Source: Sinotaia quadrata
Lineage: Eukaryota > Mollusca > Gastropoda > Architaenioglossa > Viviparidae
Assembly (NCBI GenBank): GCA_028829895.1
Contig: CM054183.1
Location: 69,997,071 to 70,061,070, forward strand
DNA length: 64,000 bases
Direction: 5' to 3'
In this document: positions 23,748 through 34,503 of the stretch, piece after piece
Layout: each line of letters opens with the position of its first letter
How positions within the stretch are numbered: position 1 is the stretch's first letter
The notes under the pieces: model-generated
What the model was told of the DNA's origin: nothing
Database searches by the model: none
The model's input: the letters and a program-made list of their open reading frames with translations, nothing else
Made by a program: the position numbers and the translations under genes

Positions 23748-24136
23748 ATCATACACGCTCGGTTTGGCAAGCACGCTCACATCGTCTTCTGTTTCTTTGC
23801 GGTCCTCACCAACCTGGTCATCACCATCGGCGTCCTGCTGGCAGGAAGGGCGACAATCCAGTCCTTGACGAAAAATGCATCTGATGAATATTCTGTCCTG
23901 ATTATGGCGACGTTATTTGGATCTTACTCTCTCATTGGGGGTCTGGGAACAACGTTCTATGTGTCCTATTTCAACGCATGTCTCGTCTTTGTCTTGCTAA
24001 TCGTCTTCGTTGTTAAAATTCTCCACAACACAGATGCCCAATGGGAACATGTTGGAGACACGCGTCGCATGTACCAAGCGATTTCATGTCTACAAGGCCC
24101 ACCTGACAACCTGGGCAACAGCTACATTACATTCAG
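23748..24136 (+). CDS. DUR3: DUR3-like exon C
   Basis: Starts in phase 0 after 'tcttttgcag' and ends in phase 2 at 'ACATTCAG|gtaaca'. It encodes residues 121-249 of the model: IIHARFGKHAHIVFCFFAVL, a run of about three membrane helices with GSYSLIGGLGTTFYVSYFNA (the helix-5 region conserved in DUR3), and a loop with a likely extracellular LQGPPDNLGNSYITF. In DUR3 homologues the same GxSYxTxRS loop joins helix 5 to 6. Codon use and GC content stand out clearly from the AT-rich intron. Confidence 0.95.
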
Positions 24137-24340
24137 GTAACATGTTGGCTTATGAATCTCATTTTTACAGATACATTGTTACAGGTAACATGCTGGCTTA
24201 TGAATCTCATTTTTACAGATACATTGTTACAGGTAACGTACTGGCTTATGAAGCTAATTTTTACAGTTACTTTACATTCACGGTATCGCGCTGGTTTATG
24301 AAGTTCATGTTTACAGTTACTTTACATTCGGGTATAAAGT
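24131..24340. repeat. 48-50-bp array of the exon C end and donor
   Basis: Donor-like sites lie at 24137 (real), 24185 and 24233 (CAG|GTAAC each), with decayed ones at 24283 and 24332. Each is preceded by a copy of the exon end ('acattgttacag', 'actttacattcacg'; exon 'acattacattcag') and by 'tttttacag'. Each unit therefore also resembles a 14-base exon between an acceptor and a donor. Confidence 0.9.
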
Positions 24341-24499
24341 ACAGGTCTATACAATTGATTTGTAATGTTAAATTGGCCAGGAAATTAATTCTTCAGGCGC
24401 ATACCGTTGATATAACTTTACAAATCTTCTTCTTAAACATTATTTCATACAATATTTGAAAGCATCATTTCACTAATTTTCATATATGTCATAAAGCCA

Positions 24500-24775
24500 T
24501 TAAATGATATAGAATTTGACCGTTTTACCTGTTAATAACTCATTGATATAGAATTTGACCGTTTTACCTGTTAACAACTCTGAAATGAATAAAATTGTTT
24601 TAAACCGTTTACAACTTGCACTAAGCGATCCTAAATTATATATTTTGTGATCATTTACAACTTGCTGCAACTGACGTACACCTTTGGAACACAACATTAA
24701 TTCCTATTGACAGGCATTACCAAAATTAGCTCCATACTCCTATTGACAGGCATTACCAAAATTAGCTCCATACGT
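24500..24775. repeat. Two short tandem duplications of about 38 bp
   Basis: 'gatatagaatttgaccgttt' twice near 24508-24575, and 'ttgacaggcattaccaaaat' twice near 24705-24775. Confidence 0.88.
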
Positions 24776-25160
24776 ATCAGACAAAAAGAATCCAACAGCG
24801 AAAGAATAGAACCAATAAAATTTGAAGAAAGAAAGAAAATTAGTCAACGAAAGACAGAGAAAGAAGAATGAAACATGGATGACACAAAGAAAGAAAAACG
24901 AATAAATTAATGGGTAAATGAATGAAATAAAATGCATAAAGAAAAAAAGGGAGAAATAAATAAAGAAAGAAAAATTAAAATGAGAAGAAATGAGTAAGGA
25001 AAGAAAGAAAATGACATAAAACTGATGAAAGATAAAATAAAAATGAGAAGAAATGAGTAATGAAAGAAAGAAAATGACATAAAAACTGACGAAAGATAAA
25101 ATAAAAATGAATGGAAGAAAAAATATAAAAGAAAGAGAGAAAAAAATGTACTCTATAAAT
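24776..25160. repeat. Purine-rich (GAAA) tract with an internal duplication of about 65 bp
   Basis: Long AG-rich strand with 'gaaagaaagaaaatgacata' repeated near 24995 and 25060. The minus-strand open frame across it is a low-complexity artefact. Confidence 0.85.
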
Positions 25161-25387
25161 AAATATACTTTTGCGTACAATTTTTTAAAAGCAGATATAA
25201 ATAAATATATTTGTATGTCATAAAAGTCATCCTAAGATCATATTATGACATTGTTAGCATTTATATTAATTAACTTCAGTAATAATTATTCCCGGGAGAT
25301 AAACGTCACGTTATAGCTGTTCCAGGCTGAGATGTAGATATGCAAATAAGGAGCCAGACCGGGCAAACATTCCGAAGTAGACGAAGA

Positions 25388-25457
25388 AGGCTAGGCATTG
25401 TGCTAGGCAGTGGGCTAGGCATTATGCTAGGCAGTGGGCTAGGCAGTGGGCTAGGAA
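25388..25457. repeat. 12-bp GC-rich array
   Basis: Units 'gctaggcagtgg' and variants, about 6 copies. Confidence 0.9.
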
Positions 25458-25559
25458 AGGCTTTGAGCTTCCTCACACGTGGATTTCTCATCAGAATAAA
25501 GTCTTGCTATGCACTTACACGGCTTATAGGGAAATGCATTCTCTCAATATTTTCTACCT

Positions 25560-26045
25560 GTCTTACAAAATACAATAGTTCTTCCCTCTAAGTCATCAAC
25601 AGACAAAATACAATAGTTCTTCCCTCTAAGTCATCAACAGACAAAATACAATAGTTCTTCCCTCTATGTCATCAACAGACAAAATACAATAGTTCTTCCC
25701 TCTAAGTCATCAACAGACAAAATACAATAGTTCTTCCCTCTAAGTCATCAACAGACAAAATACAATAGTTCTTCCCTCTAAGTCATCAACAGACAAAATA
25801 CAATAGTTCTTCTAAGTCATCAACAGACAAAATACAATAGTTCTTCCCTCTAAGTCATCAACAGACAAAATACAATAGTTCTTCTAAGTCATCAACAGAC
25901 AAAATACAATAGTTCTTCCCTCTAAGTCATCAACAGACAAAATACAATAGTTCTTCTAAGTCATCAACAGACAAAATACAATAGTTCTTCCCTCTATGTC
26001 ATCAACAGACAAAATACAATAATTCTTCCTTTTATGTTATCAACA
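25560..26045. repeat. 38-bp array, about 13 units
   Basis: Units with 'gacaaaatacaatagttctt' and 'ccctctaagtcatcaaca'. A 6-bp-shorter variant recurs regularly, showing higher-order duplication. Confidence 0.97.
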
Positions 26046-26442
26046 CACAAACTATCATGAAATTAAATTTAAGTATAAAATTGTCTTACCAATTCCAGAA
26101 GCAATGAGGTGCTCAAAGAAACCTGACTAATTAAGTTTTTCATTGGCACACACGTGCAGAAATTGATCTAATACACAATTGCGACAGTTTAAAAGATGTT
26201 TACTATACCTGAACTCGAAGGTCGTACGGTTAGGATCAATTTCATATTTTAAAATAATTTATTTTCGCAACCTTCCTGGCATTTACTAGCTACAAATAAA
26301 TGTTAATTGTGTGACGTAATGAGTATAATCGTACTAAGGTATCCAGTTGACAAGAGACCCATTAGGAGTTACTATATGTCTTGTAAATGTGTCGTACATA
26401 TATATATCTATCTATAATTCTACGTATCATTCCACTTTTCAG
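26046..26442. other. Intron sequence before exon D
   Basis: No repeat or coding trace; it ends with the acceptor 'cattccacttttcag'. Confidence 0.5.
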
Positions 26443-26690
26443 GTCATGGGGTGCGTTCCTTTATGGCATCATCGAAGTTTTTGTGGCGTCAGCTGTGACG
26501 TATTGTGATCAAGCATCTTGGCAATCCCGTATTGCTGCAAAGCCTGTCCAAGGCGTGTGGGGATTTCTCCTGGCTGGCTTTATTTGGTTTTCTATCCCCA
26601 ATGTCATGGCAGTCACAACAGGAATGGCGTACCTTGCCCTCAGTTCACACAATGGCTCACATCTTCTTATGCCTAGTGAGATTGATGAAG
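26443..26690 (+). CDS. DUR3: DUR3-like exon D
   Basis: Enters in phase 2 (AG|G completes Arg) and leaves in phase 1 at 'GATGAAG|gtaaaa'. It encodes residues 250-332: SWGAFLYGIIEVFVASAVTY, CDQASWQSRIAAKPVQGVWG, FLLAGFIWFSIPNVMAVTTG. The SWQSxIAAKP motif is a strong DUR3 marker. The segment just before it, usually a well-conserved Gly/Asn-rich helix in this family, reads EVFVASAVTYCDQ here and looks divergent. Confidence 0.94.
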
Positions 26691-26719
26691 GTAAAACAGT
26701 TAAGCATGTTTCTCCTGGC

Positions 26720-26996
26720 TGATAGTTTTAATATTTTATTAATACTTATGGCATTTTACTATGTACAAACACGGTATTTTATTAATACTTATGGCTTTTT
26801 ACTATGTACAAACACGGTATTTTATTAATACTTATGGCTTTTTACTATGTACAAAGACGGTATTTTATTAATACTTATGGCATTTTACTATGTACAAAGA
26901 CGGTATTTTATTAATACTTATGGCATTTTACTATGTACAAAGACGGTATTTTATTAATACTTATGGCATTTTACTATGTACAAAGACGGTATTTGA
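26720..26996. repeat. 43-bp array, 6 units, shortly after exon D
   Basis: Units with 'ttattaatacttatggcatt' and 'ttactatgtacaaagacggt'. 'acttatg..' and 'aagacg|gtat' loosely recall the exon D end 'ctt-atg... gatgaag|gta', so a junction origin is possible but not proven. Confidence 0.93.
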
Positions 26997-27355
26997 GATT
27001 AAAATGACAGCGTACGTTATTTAAAAAATTTACATTTCACAGTGAATGCATGTGATATTATTCAGTCTTTAAATGTTTCATGGAAGGAGAGCGAACACAA
27101 CAACTATCCTTCCTCTCTTTCAGTCGCTTGCCTTAATTTCAGTTTCCGGTTTTAGATATTAATAGCGTAGAAATAAATGCATTATAAAATGTTTCCTTGA
27201 TATTCTTAAATAAATCCCCAGTAACTGATAGAGTGAACATATTGGATTTGTAAAGAGTTTACTGATGAAATCAGTATGGCAGAGCTGTATTACATGTATT
27301 CAATCCCCCTGCAGATTGTCTCTATGATAGCAACAAGCAATTACTTAGTCATTCG
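26997..27355. other. Intron sequence, nothing recognised
   Basis: AT-rich unique sequence. Confidence 0.4.
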
Positions 27356-27358
27356 CGT

Positions 27359-27560
27359 GTTCCATCACTTGTCTTCTTTTGCTGCCCCATTCATTTTTGT
27401 TCCATCACTTGTCTTCTTTTGCTGCCCCATTCATTTTTGTTCCATCACTTGTCTTCTTTTGCTGCCCCATTCATTTTTGTTCCTTCACTTGTCTTCTTTT
27501 GCTGCCCCATTCATTTTTGTTCCTTCACTTGTCTTCTTTTGCTGCCCCATTCGCTTGTGT
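27359..27560. repeat. 40-bp array, 5 units, just before exon E
   Basis: Units with 'tccatcacttgtcttctttt' and 'gctgccccattcatttttgt', at 27361, 27401 and so on. Pyrimidine-rich, ending 25 bases before the exon E acceptor. Confidence 0.96.
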
Positions 27561-27585
27561 TCTAACGATACATTTCCATTTATAG

Positions 27586-27751
27586 GCTTGGTAACGCCAT
27601 TAATAGCAGAGAAAGTTTTGGGTTCTGCTGGTGGAATACTGGTACTGACCATGGGGGCAATGGCATTAATGTCCACTGGGTCCGGTGAAGTCATGGCTCT
27701 TTCTTCCATCATCGTGTATGACATCTATCAGACATATATCCGACCTTTTAG
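27586..27751 (+). CDS. DUR3: DUR3-like exon E
   Basis: Acceptor 'catttatag|GC', donor 'CCTTTTAG|gtacgt'; enters in phase 1 and leaves in phase 2. It encodes residues 333-388 with GLVTPLIAEKVLG, then LVLTMGAMALMSTGSGEVMA and LSSIIVYDIYQTYIRPF. The MxxTGSGExMAxSSIxxYDIYxTYIxP block is a hallmark of DUR3 transporters. Confidence 0.95.
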
Positions 27752-28175
27752 GTACGTCATCTTGTGTGACATCTCTCACTCTATATCAATTTTTAGTTAG
27801 TTCATTGTTTATGACACATTTTGGAGCAATAATCTTTCTTTTAAGTACGTCGTCGTGAATGACACTTAATGCTCCATATTAACTTTTATTTAGTTCATCG
27901 TGATTGACACTTAATGCTCCATATTAACTTTTATTTAGCTCATCGTGAATGACACTTAATGCTCCATATTAACTTTTATTTAGCTCATCGTGAATGACAC
28001 TTAATGCTCCATATTAACTTTTATTTAGCTCATCGTGAATGACATTTAATGTAGCTAAATTCGACCTTTTAGGTATATCACTGTGCATGACATTTTCAGA
28101 ATGTATTCGACCTGTTAGGTAGGCCATCATCATGAATGACATCTACCAGAGTTATATTTAACATGACAGGTAGAT
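27740..28175. repeat. 46-bp decayed array with copies of the exon E end
   Basis: The region after the donor repeats 'catcgtgaatgacacttaat' with 'cttttatttag', resembling 'CCTTTTAG|gtacgtcat...gtgacatc' of the real junction. Clear later copies are 'cgaccttttag|gt' at 28062-28074 and 'cgacctgttag|gt' at 28108-28120. A third starts 'gacatctaccaga' at 28138 (exon: 'gacatctatcaga' at 27720) and ends in 'acag|gtag'. Confidence 0.87.
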
Positions 28176-28494
28176 CCTTGATAGGGTGTCCATCATAATC
28201 ATGTTGTATAAAGACCAACGGGTATAATACTGCTTCACTGATCTTAGTTTGAAATTTCAAACTGTTATCTTGCGCATCACATAATCAAAGTGATAGAAAT
28301 TTAGCAGTTAAATTATTATTATTATTGCATAGCAAACGGAATGAGAATGCATGCATACACGTATGTGCACACAATACAGTCAAGATAATTATACACTGTC
28401 CGTACATAAAAACCATGATGATTTTATAATTCCACATAGTACAATAATAATAATTATGCATTGTCCATTCATGCAATCACGACCATCATTTATT

Positions 28495-28722
28495 ATCCAA
28501 AGAATACAATCATGAATATTAACCACTGTTAATTGCCCACGAAAGAATAAAATCATGAATATTAACCACTGTTAATTGCCCACGAAAGAATAAAATCATG
28601 AATATTAACCACTGTTAATTGCTCACGAAAGAATAAAATCATGAATATTAACCACTGTTAATTGCCCACGAAAGAATAAAATCATGAATATTAACCACTG
28701 TTAATTGCCCACGAAAGCAATT
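28495..28722. repeat. 43-bp array, 5 units
   Basis: Units with 'atcatgaatattaaccactg' and 'ttaattgcccacgaaagaat'. Confidence 0.96.
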
Positions 28723-28799
28723 AGAATCACATCATAACACCGTCATCGAAAGAAAACAAACGTCAATGCCACGAATAACGGTTCGTCTGCCTGTCTATC

Positions 28800-29115
28800 C
28801 TTTTGTTATTCTCTTTGTGTGATAACAAATTTTGGGATTTACATTTATTTGGTTATTGCACACTTTAGTCTTTGTCTGTGTGATAGCGAGTTTTGGGATT
28901 TAAATTTATTTGGCTATTATACACTTTATTCTGTGTGATTGCGAATTTTGGGATTTACATTTATTTGGTTAATGAACACTTTAGTCTTTTGGTGTGATAG
29001 CGAATTTTGGAATTTACATTTATTTGGTTATTGCACACTTTAGTCTTTTGGTGTGATAGCGAATTTTGGAATTTACATTTATTTGGTTAATGCACACTTT
29101 AGTCTTTTGGTGCAC
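28800..29115. repeat. Array of about 56-60 bp, 5 units
   Basis: Units with 'gtgatagcgaattttgggat' and 'ttacatttatttggtta'. Confidence 0.93.
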
Positions 29116-29129
29116 AACCATCTGGCTAG

Positions 29130-29432
29130 AGTTCGCTTTAAACTTTGTACAGTAAACAGCTGTCTAATAAACACTTTAAACTTTGTACAGTAAACAGCTG
29201 TCTAATAAACACTTTAAACTTTGTGCAGTAAACAGCTGTCTAATAAACACTTTAAACTTTGTACAGTAAACAGCTGTCTAATAAACACTTTAAACTTTGT
29301 GCAGTAAACAGCTGTCTAATAAACACTTTAAACTTTGTGCAGTAAACACTTTAAGAAATTACTTGCTAAGTAATCGCTGTAATGTTTATGGAAGAAACCA
29401 GTTGGCTAGTGTACACACTAATCTCTGTGCAG
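29130..29432. repeat. 38-bp acceptor array leading in register into exon F
   Basis: AG sites followed by 'taaacagctgtctaa' recur every 38 bases (29152, 29190, 29228, 29266, 29304, 29342). The last pre-exon copy 'gaag|aaaccagttggctagtg' at 29395 and the real exon start 'gcag|AAACCAGTTGGCAAGTG' at 29433 are also exactly 38 apart. Confidence 0.92.
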
Positions 29433-29598
29433 AAACCAGTTGGCAAGTGCTCACTGTGTGTTGTGTGGACGTGTTAAGAAACACCTTTCCAATCGTCTGG
29501 GCGTGACGACAGTACCCGACGCAGTTGATCTGTGCTCCTGTGTGGAGGTTCCTCGATGTCGCTCTTGTATTGAGGACATGGCAAACAGCAGCAAACAC
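29433..29598 (+). CDS. DUR3: DUR3-like exon F (Cys-rich loop)
   Basis: Acceptor 'ctctgtgcag', donor 'AAACAC|gtatgt'. Its entry phase complements exon E and its exit phase 0 fits exon G. It encodes residues 388-443: CVLCGRVKKHLSNRLG, then DLCSCVEVPRCRSC and IEDMANSSKH. With YCDTRPYICATHG at the start of exon G it forms an insert with eight Cys and a His (C-x2-C, C-x-C-x5-C-x2-C, C-x6-C-x2-H), predicted on one face of the membrane between helices. Plant and fungal DUR3 lack such a loop as far as I know. Metal binding or disulphides are possible. Confidence 0.88.
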
Positions 29599-29816
29599 GT
29601 ATGTACTTGGAAAAGTAATCCTGAATCTAAATCTAACTCTAATCCTGAATCTTAGATCTAAACAAATCCTAAAACTAAATATGATCGATTCTTGATGCTG
29701 AATCTCAATCTTAGCTTATACAGAGGATCTAACTGACTGCACAAAGCATATGCAATATGACCTTGTACAAAATTCTGACTATAATTCTCTAACCATAGAA
29801 AAAAGTTGCATTGTGT
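29599..29816. other. Intron after exon F
   Basis: Short degenerate repeats of 'aatcctgaatctaaatct'; otherwise unique. Confidence 0.5.
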
Positions 29817-29818
29817 TA

Positions 29819-30406
29819 CAGTAGAGCTTCGATTATCCGAACATCAGTTTTATCTGAACCGTCAATCATCCGAACCACCGCCGTTCCTCACCCACCCCAT
29901 GCTGCTGCACTAGCTGTTAAATTTTCTTTTCCAAACAACTAGTCAAAACTTTCTTGATGTCTTTGCAATGCAGGCATAATTCATACTGCTCAAACTATCG
30001 GACACAAACAATGGCGTCATTCTATAAGATGTAAAGATATCCTGCCGCATAATTCATTCGATTCCGATTATTTATTCGAAAATATATTTGGTATCTCATA
30101 GAAATAGTCTTAATTTGTCATTCCATGAGTCAAAAATCGAAATGTTGGTTTTAGGACTGCTAGGAGAGTGTTCGGTGACCTTGATGCGTCATTGTCTGTT
30201 GTAGGCCTACTGTTGTATGTTATGAGCGCGAAAGTGTGGTAGGGGGCGGCGGTTAGCATATTTCAAATACAAGAGTAATAACCAAGCATATAATAATTTA
30301 ATTGTAGGCAGAATTATTTTGTTCCTAAGTTTGTTTGATTATTTGAACTATTTGACTAACCGATCCAACCTTAACTCAATTAGTTCGGATAATCAGCGTT
30401 CTACTG
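29819..30406. mobile_element. pogo/Tigger-like MITE with TA target duplication
   Basis: A 588-bp element with inverted ends of 24 bp (20 matches): CAGTAGA, four mostly differing bases, then GATTATCCGAAC. It is flanked by TA on both sides (29817-29818 and 30407-30408). This terminus and the TA duplication are typical of pogo/Tigger-type Tc1-mariner non-autonomous elements. No transposase is present. It lies in intron F-G. Confidence 0.85.
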
Positions 30407-30794
30407 TATTTGCTTCTGGCTGAACATAGTTTAAAATCTTTTTCGACTGTTTGAACGCATTTTGATTACGTGAAACGCTATAAGTTTTGCTGCAAAGATT
30501 ATATAATGAAATTAAAAAAGAAAGCAGTATCGTATCTACACGCATGGCTGCTCACTCTCTGAAGTGAACCGCGAAGCCTAACGATGAATGTTGAAGAAAA
30601 GAGTTGCCGCTCTTAGTGTTGTTTTCAGGTGATTGTTTTATGGAGATTTAAAACAACATAAAACATCTTGTAAACCAGCTCGTCATATTACAACACTACA
30701 CCTATATTCAGCTCAGTATAATAACATAGGGGAAAAATTAAAAATTATTTAAATCTAATCTAGTACAATACTCATGTATTACATCTATTCTTTC
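30407..30794. other. Intron sequence, nothing recognised
   Basis: Unique sequence. Confidence 0.4.
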
Positions 30795-30797
30795 TTA

Positions 30798-31160
30798 AGA
30801 GTAAGCCATGAATTCTCTATGACAACTTCTACCTGGACATGTACCAGATTTATAGCACAACTATTGTGGATTAATTTCGGGTTCTAATTGAAACTGCTAC
30901 TTGGACATGTACCAGATTTATAGCACAACTATTGTGGCTTAATTTCCGATTACTGTTACTTAAGAGTAAGCCTGAACTCTCTATGACTACTTCTACTTGG
31001 ACATGTACCAGATTTATAGCAAAAACTATTGTGGATTAATTTCCGATTACTGTTACTTAAGAGTAAGCCTGAACTCTCTATGACTACTTCTACTTGGACA
31101 TGTACCAGATTTATAGCACAACTATTGTGGATTAATTTCCGATTCAAATTGAAACTGTTA
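30798..31160. repeat. Array of about 75-95 bp, 4 units
   Basis: Units with 'cttggacatgtaccagattt' and 'atagcacaactattgtggat'. Two unit lengths occur, differing by the presence of the 'taagagtaagcctgaactct' segment. Confidence 0.92.
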
Positions 31161-31374
31161 CTAGCAATAATGCAAGTATTATTCACTACATTTCATTTAT
31201 CAAATTATTCATTACATAATGTTTGTCTTGTAAAACATTATTCTTGTTTTACATATCGAATTAGTTTTCAGAGCATCATCCATGAATTTGTTTTAATATT
31301 TAAAAAAAAAACGCATTTTTCTAACTTCCAGATTTCCTCTTAGTGTAGTCAGGTGTGAGCTCATATGCACGAAC

Positions 31375-31715
31375 TTGTGTGTGGAGTTATGTGATTGTGA
31401 AATGTGACAGTGACAATATTTTGTGTGGAGTTATGGGATAATGAAATGTGATAGTTTTCAACGGTTCTGTACTGACAATATTTTGTGTGGAGTTATGGGA
31501 TAATGAAATGTGACAGTGACAATATTTTGTGTGGAGTTATGGGATAATGAAATGTGATAGTTTTCAATGGTTCTGTACTGACAATATTTTGTGTGGAGTT
31601 ATGGGATAATGAAATGTGATAGTTTTCAATGGTTCTGTACTGACAATATTTTGTGTGGAGTTATGGGATAATGAAATGTGATAGTTTTCAGTGGTTCTGT
31701 ACTAACAATATTTTG
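31375..31715. repeat. Array of about 62 bp (with a short 37-bp variant), about 6 units
   Basis: Units with 'gacaatattttgtgtggagt' and 'tatgggataatgaaatgtga'. Confidence 0.95.
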
Positions 31716-32102
31716 AGCGTGGGCAAAACTTCATCCTTGTATAAATAATGCCTGAACGTGGTGGAGAATTAACATCTTACCCGCCTCCCAGCAAAATGTC
31801 ACACTTTCTAACAATTATCATTAATCCGAAGTATATATTTTCAAACCATTCAATCAGATAAAACCACAAGTCACGTAACTTACGATTAATCTGCAACGTC
31901 ATTCATTTTCAAATGCGAATTTGTTTTCTTTATTTTCTTTTACAAGGAAGACGAAAGCAGTTACAAAATGCGAAAAATTCTGTAACCTTTTTATAATAAT
32001 GAATTATACCAACATTTTATTAGTTAATGATATTAAACATCTAAAAGTCCCAAATGCAGAGTATGGACCACGATTAAATATACACGTCTGTAACTGTTGT
32101 GC

Positions 32103-32342
32103 CCAGCTCTCACAAGATGTGTCACACGCTGGTAGACCCTCAGTCTCTTTGTGGTGAAATTGACCGCTCTCACAAGATGCGTCACACGCTGGTAGACCCT
32201 CAGTCTCTTTGTGGTGAAATTGACCGCTCTCACAAGATGTGTCACACGCTGGTAGACCCTCAGTTTCTTTGTGGTGAAATTGACCGCTCTCACAAGATGT
32301 GTCACACGCTGGTAGACGGTCAGTCTCTTTGTGGTGAAATAA
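32103..32342. repeat. 60-bp array, 4 units
   Basis: Units with 'gctctcacaagatgtgtcac' and 'acgctggtagaccctcagtc'. The exact 60-bp period opens several frames on both strands, including a 20-residue peptide repeat; I regard these as artefacts. Confidence 0.97.
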
Positions 32343-32425
32343 CACATAATGAGCAATAGCCAAAGTTTATTTACAAGAAATAACACATAAATGAGCAATA
32401 GCCAAAGTTTATTTACAAGAAGAAA
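32343..32425. repeat. Tandem duplication of about 39 bp
   Basis: 'gagcaatagccaaagtttat' repeated at about 32350 and 32392. Confidence 0.92.
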
Positions 32426-32464
32426 ATAGCAATGCTAACTTCGTATGAAAGGGAATTTTAAATT

Positions 32465-33208
32465 TTCATACTTTGAGCTATAATTTTTAAATTAAATGCT
32501 ATTTATGACTTGTTACATAAAGTTTATTTTTGGAAGTGAAATCCACACTGGACAAGGGTGAAGGGAGAAATTAATCTGTAGAGTGAGTAGTAGTCACAAG
32601 GTAGGGATGTTGTTACTGTCCTATAGAACGCTTTACCCTGACCTCTAAACAATAGCACATCTGCTTAAACATTAGATCTGGAATCTTGGTTTTGGCCTTG
32701 GTTATGTGTTATGCAATTCTTATGCTGACGTAATTGCGAACTTGTAAGTTGGAAAGTCATGGATTTGAATTTGATTGGATCAGGAGTGAGTATAGAGTAG
32801 GGTGTGGTTTCAAGAGTAATAAAACCACCGTAGAACGTAAATTCTTTGTACTTTATAATAACTTGTAGTGAGAGTCTCATGATCATGTCTTACTCTCAGT
32901 CAGTCTCTACATCTATGTACTTTATAATAACTTGTAGTGAGAGTCTCATGATCATGTCTTGCTCTCTGTCAGTCTCTACATCTATGTACTTATTATATAA
33001 AATCGTTTCTCGGTTTAATACGTAGGTGAGAGCCGTGAGTCGATTTGACGTCAGCACACTCGCATATCGGCTTAACAGTTGCAGATATATAATTATAACC
33101 AGTGGCCCATACTCTGCATCAGCACTTGTAGAAGTTTTGTATCATAACTAAATGATAATATTGATATGATTCATTATTACAAAGTCACCCCAGAGTACAG
33201 CAATGACA
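32465..33208 (+). mobile_element. LTR copy of the Ty3/Gypsy family
   Basis: Matches the LTR at 1901-3940 without its tandem arrays: 'acaagggtgaagggagaaat' at 32552 (also at 2260) and 'gacgtcagcacactcgcata' at 33048 (also at 3783). It ends with CAAAGTCACCCCAGAG and TGACA. The TG-start edge is missing or decayed. A segment of about 80 bp is duplicated at 32853-32995. Intron F-G. Confidence 0.8.
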
Positions 33209-33409
33209 ACCAATATAGTTAAGCAAATAAAATACTATTTGAATGCATACTAATAATTATATAGAGATAGCACTTGGGACAAAATATTATTAATACACAG
33301 TAAGAAATGGTGGAGTTGATTATTATTATTGTTACGAATCTATCGTCTTGTCTGAGCTAGCCTAAGATTTTTTTTTAAAAATCAGTTTTGAGTTGAAAAG
33401 ACGTTAGAG

Positions 33410-33480
33410 CAATGGTTCCCCAACTTTCTCGGTTCATGGCCCACTTAGTGTATCAGGATTTATTCAGCGGCGGTCAGAAA
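33410..33480. mobile_element. Possible hAT terminal fragment
   Basis: CAATGGTTCCCCAACTTTCT followed by CGGTTCATGGCCCACTTAG resembles hAT-type ends (CAGNGGTTCCCAAC...). I found no matching second end or 8-bp duplication. Confidence 0.4.
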
Positions 33481-34182
33481 ACATCTACAATTGCGTTTAT
33501 GCAGGAATATCCCACAGCGTTCCGTGGCGCACTCTTTGCCTAATACTGAGTGAGTGTAAACATCAGGAATCGCTTGTATATTCCTGTCGACAAAGATTAG
33601 ACATCTTGACTCTTGGATTTCACAAAAACAGCATTGTAACAATGAAACTGGAGAACCACACATAGCAAGACGCGCCAAGACTACTGTTTAGAAAAAAATT
33701 TTGAAGTCTAGATATTCATCTATAGGCAAAATATTATGGCTTAGGATCTGTTTTGTCTAGACCAGCTATCCAGTGGTGCAGAATGTATCCTCTAGCTTGA
33801 TTAAACGACTGTCTCCTTGCACTTGGGAATAGTTTTATAGGTCCGTTACATCAGGCTCCATTTTATATAGAGCTTATCCTTTTTGATCAAGTTGCATTAT
33901 CATTGACAAAATATTTTCATTGTCACTCTCCTTACATTTTATCATCGACATCTGGTGGCTTGCCGTTCTCACAGTAATATTCTGTTAACACGTGTTCATC
34001 AAACTCCAGAAAAGAAAAGAAAAATAATTTATGAAGTGCACTTTTCGATTATTCTCTTTGAGTAACTAAGTATTCCCTAAAGTAGAATTTTTATTTTAAA
34101 ACATCTCTCTTTGCAATAGTAATTCTTTAAAATATATTGGAACAATGATGCAAATATACAACTGATAATACAACAAATAACA
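33481..34182. other. Intron sequence, nothing recognised
   Basis: Unique sequence with no coding trace. Confidence 0.4.

Positions 34183-34503
<321 letters not shown>

Noticed and set aside
24740..25180. 146-residue Phe/Ser-rich minus-strand frame
   Set aside because: Translation of an AG-rich low-complexity tract.
32004..32398. Repetitive 20-residue peptide frames (minus) and a parallel plus-strand frame
   Set aside because: The 60-bp period keeps several frames on both strands open at once; no start context, splice sites or composition of a real gene.
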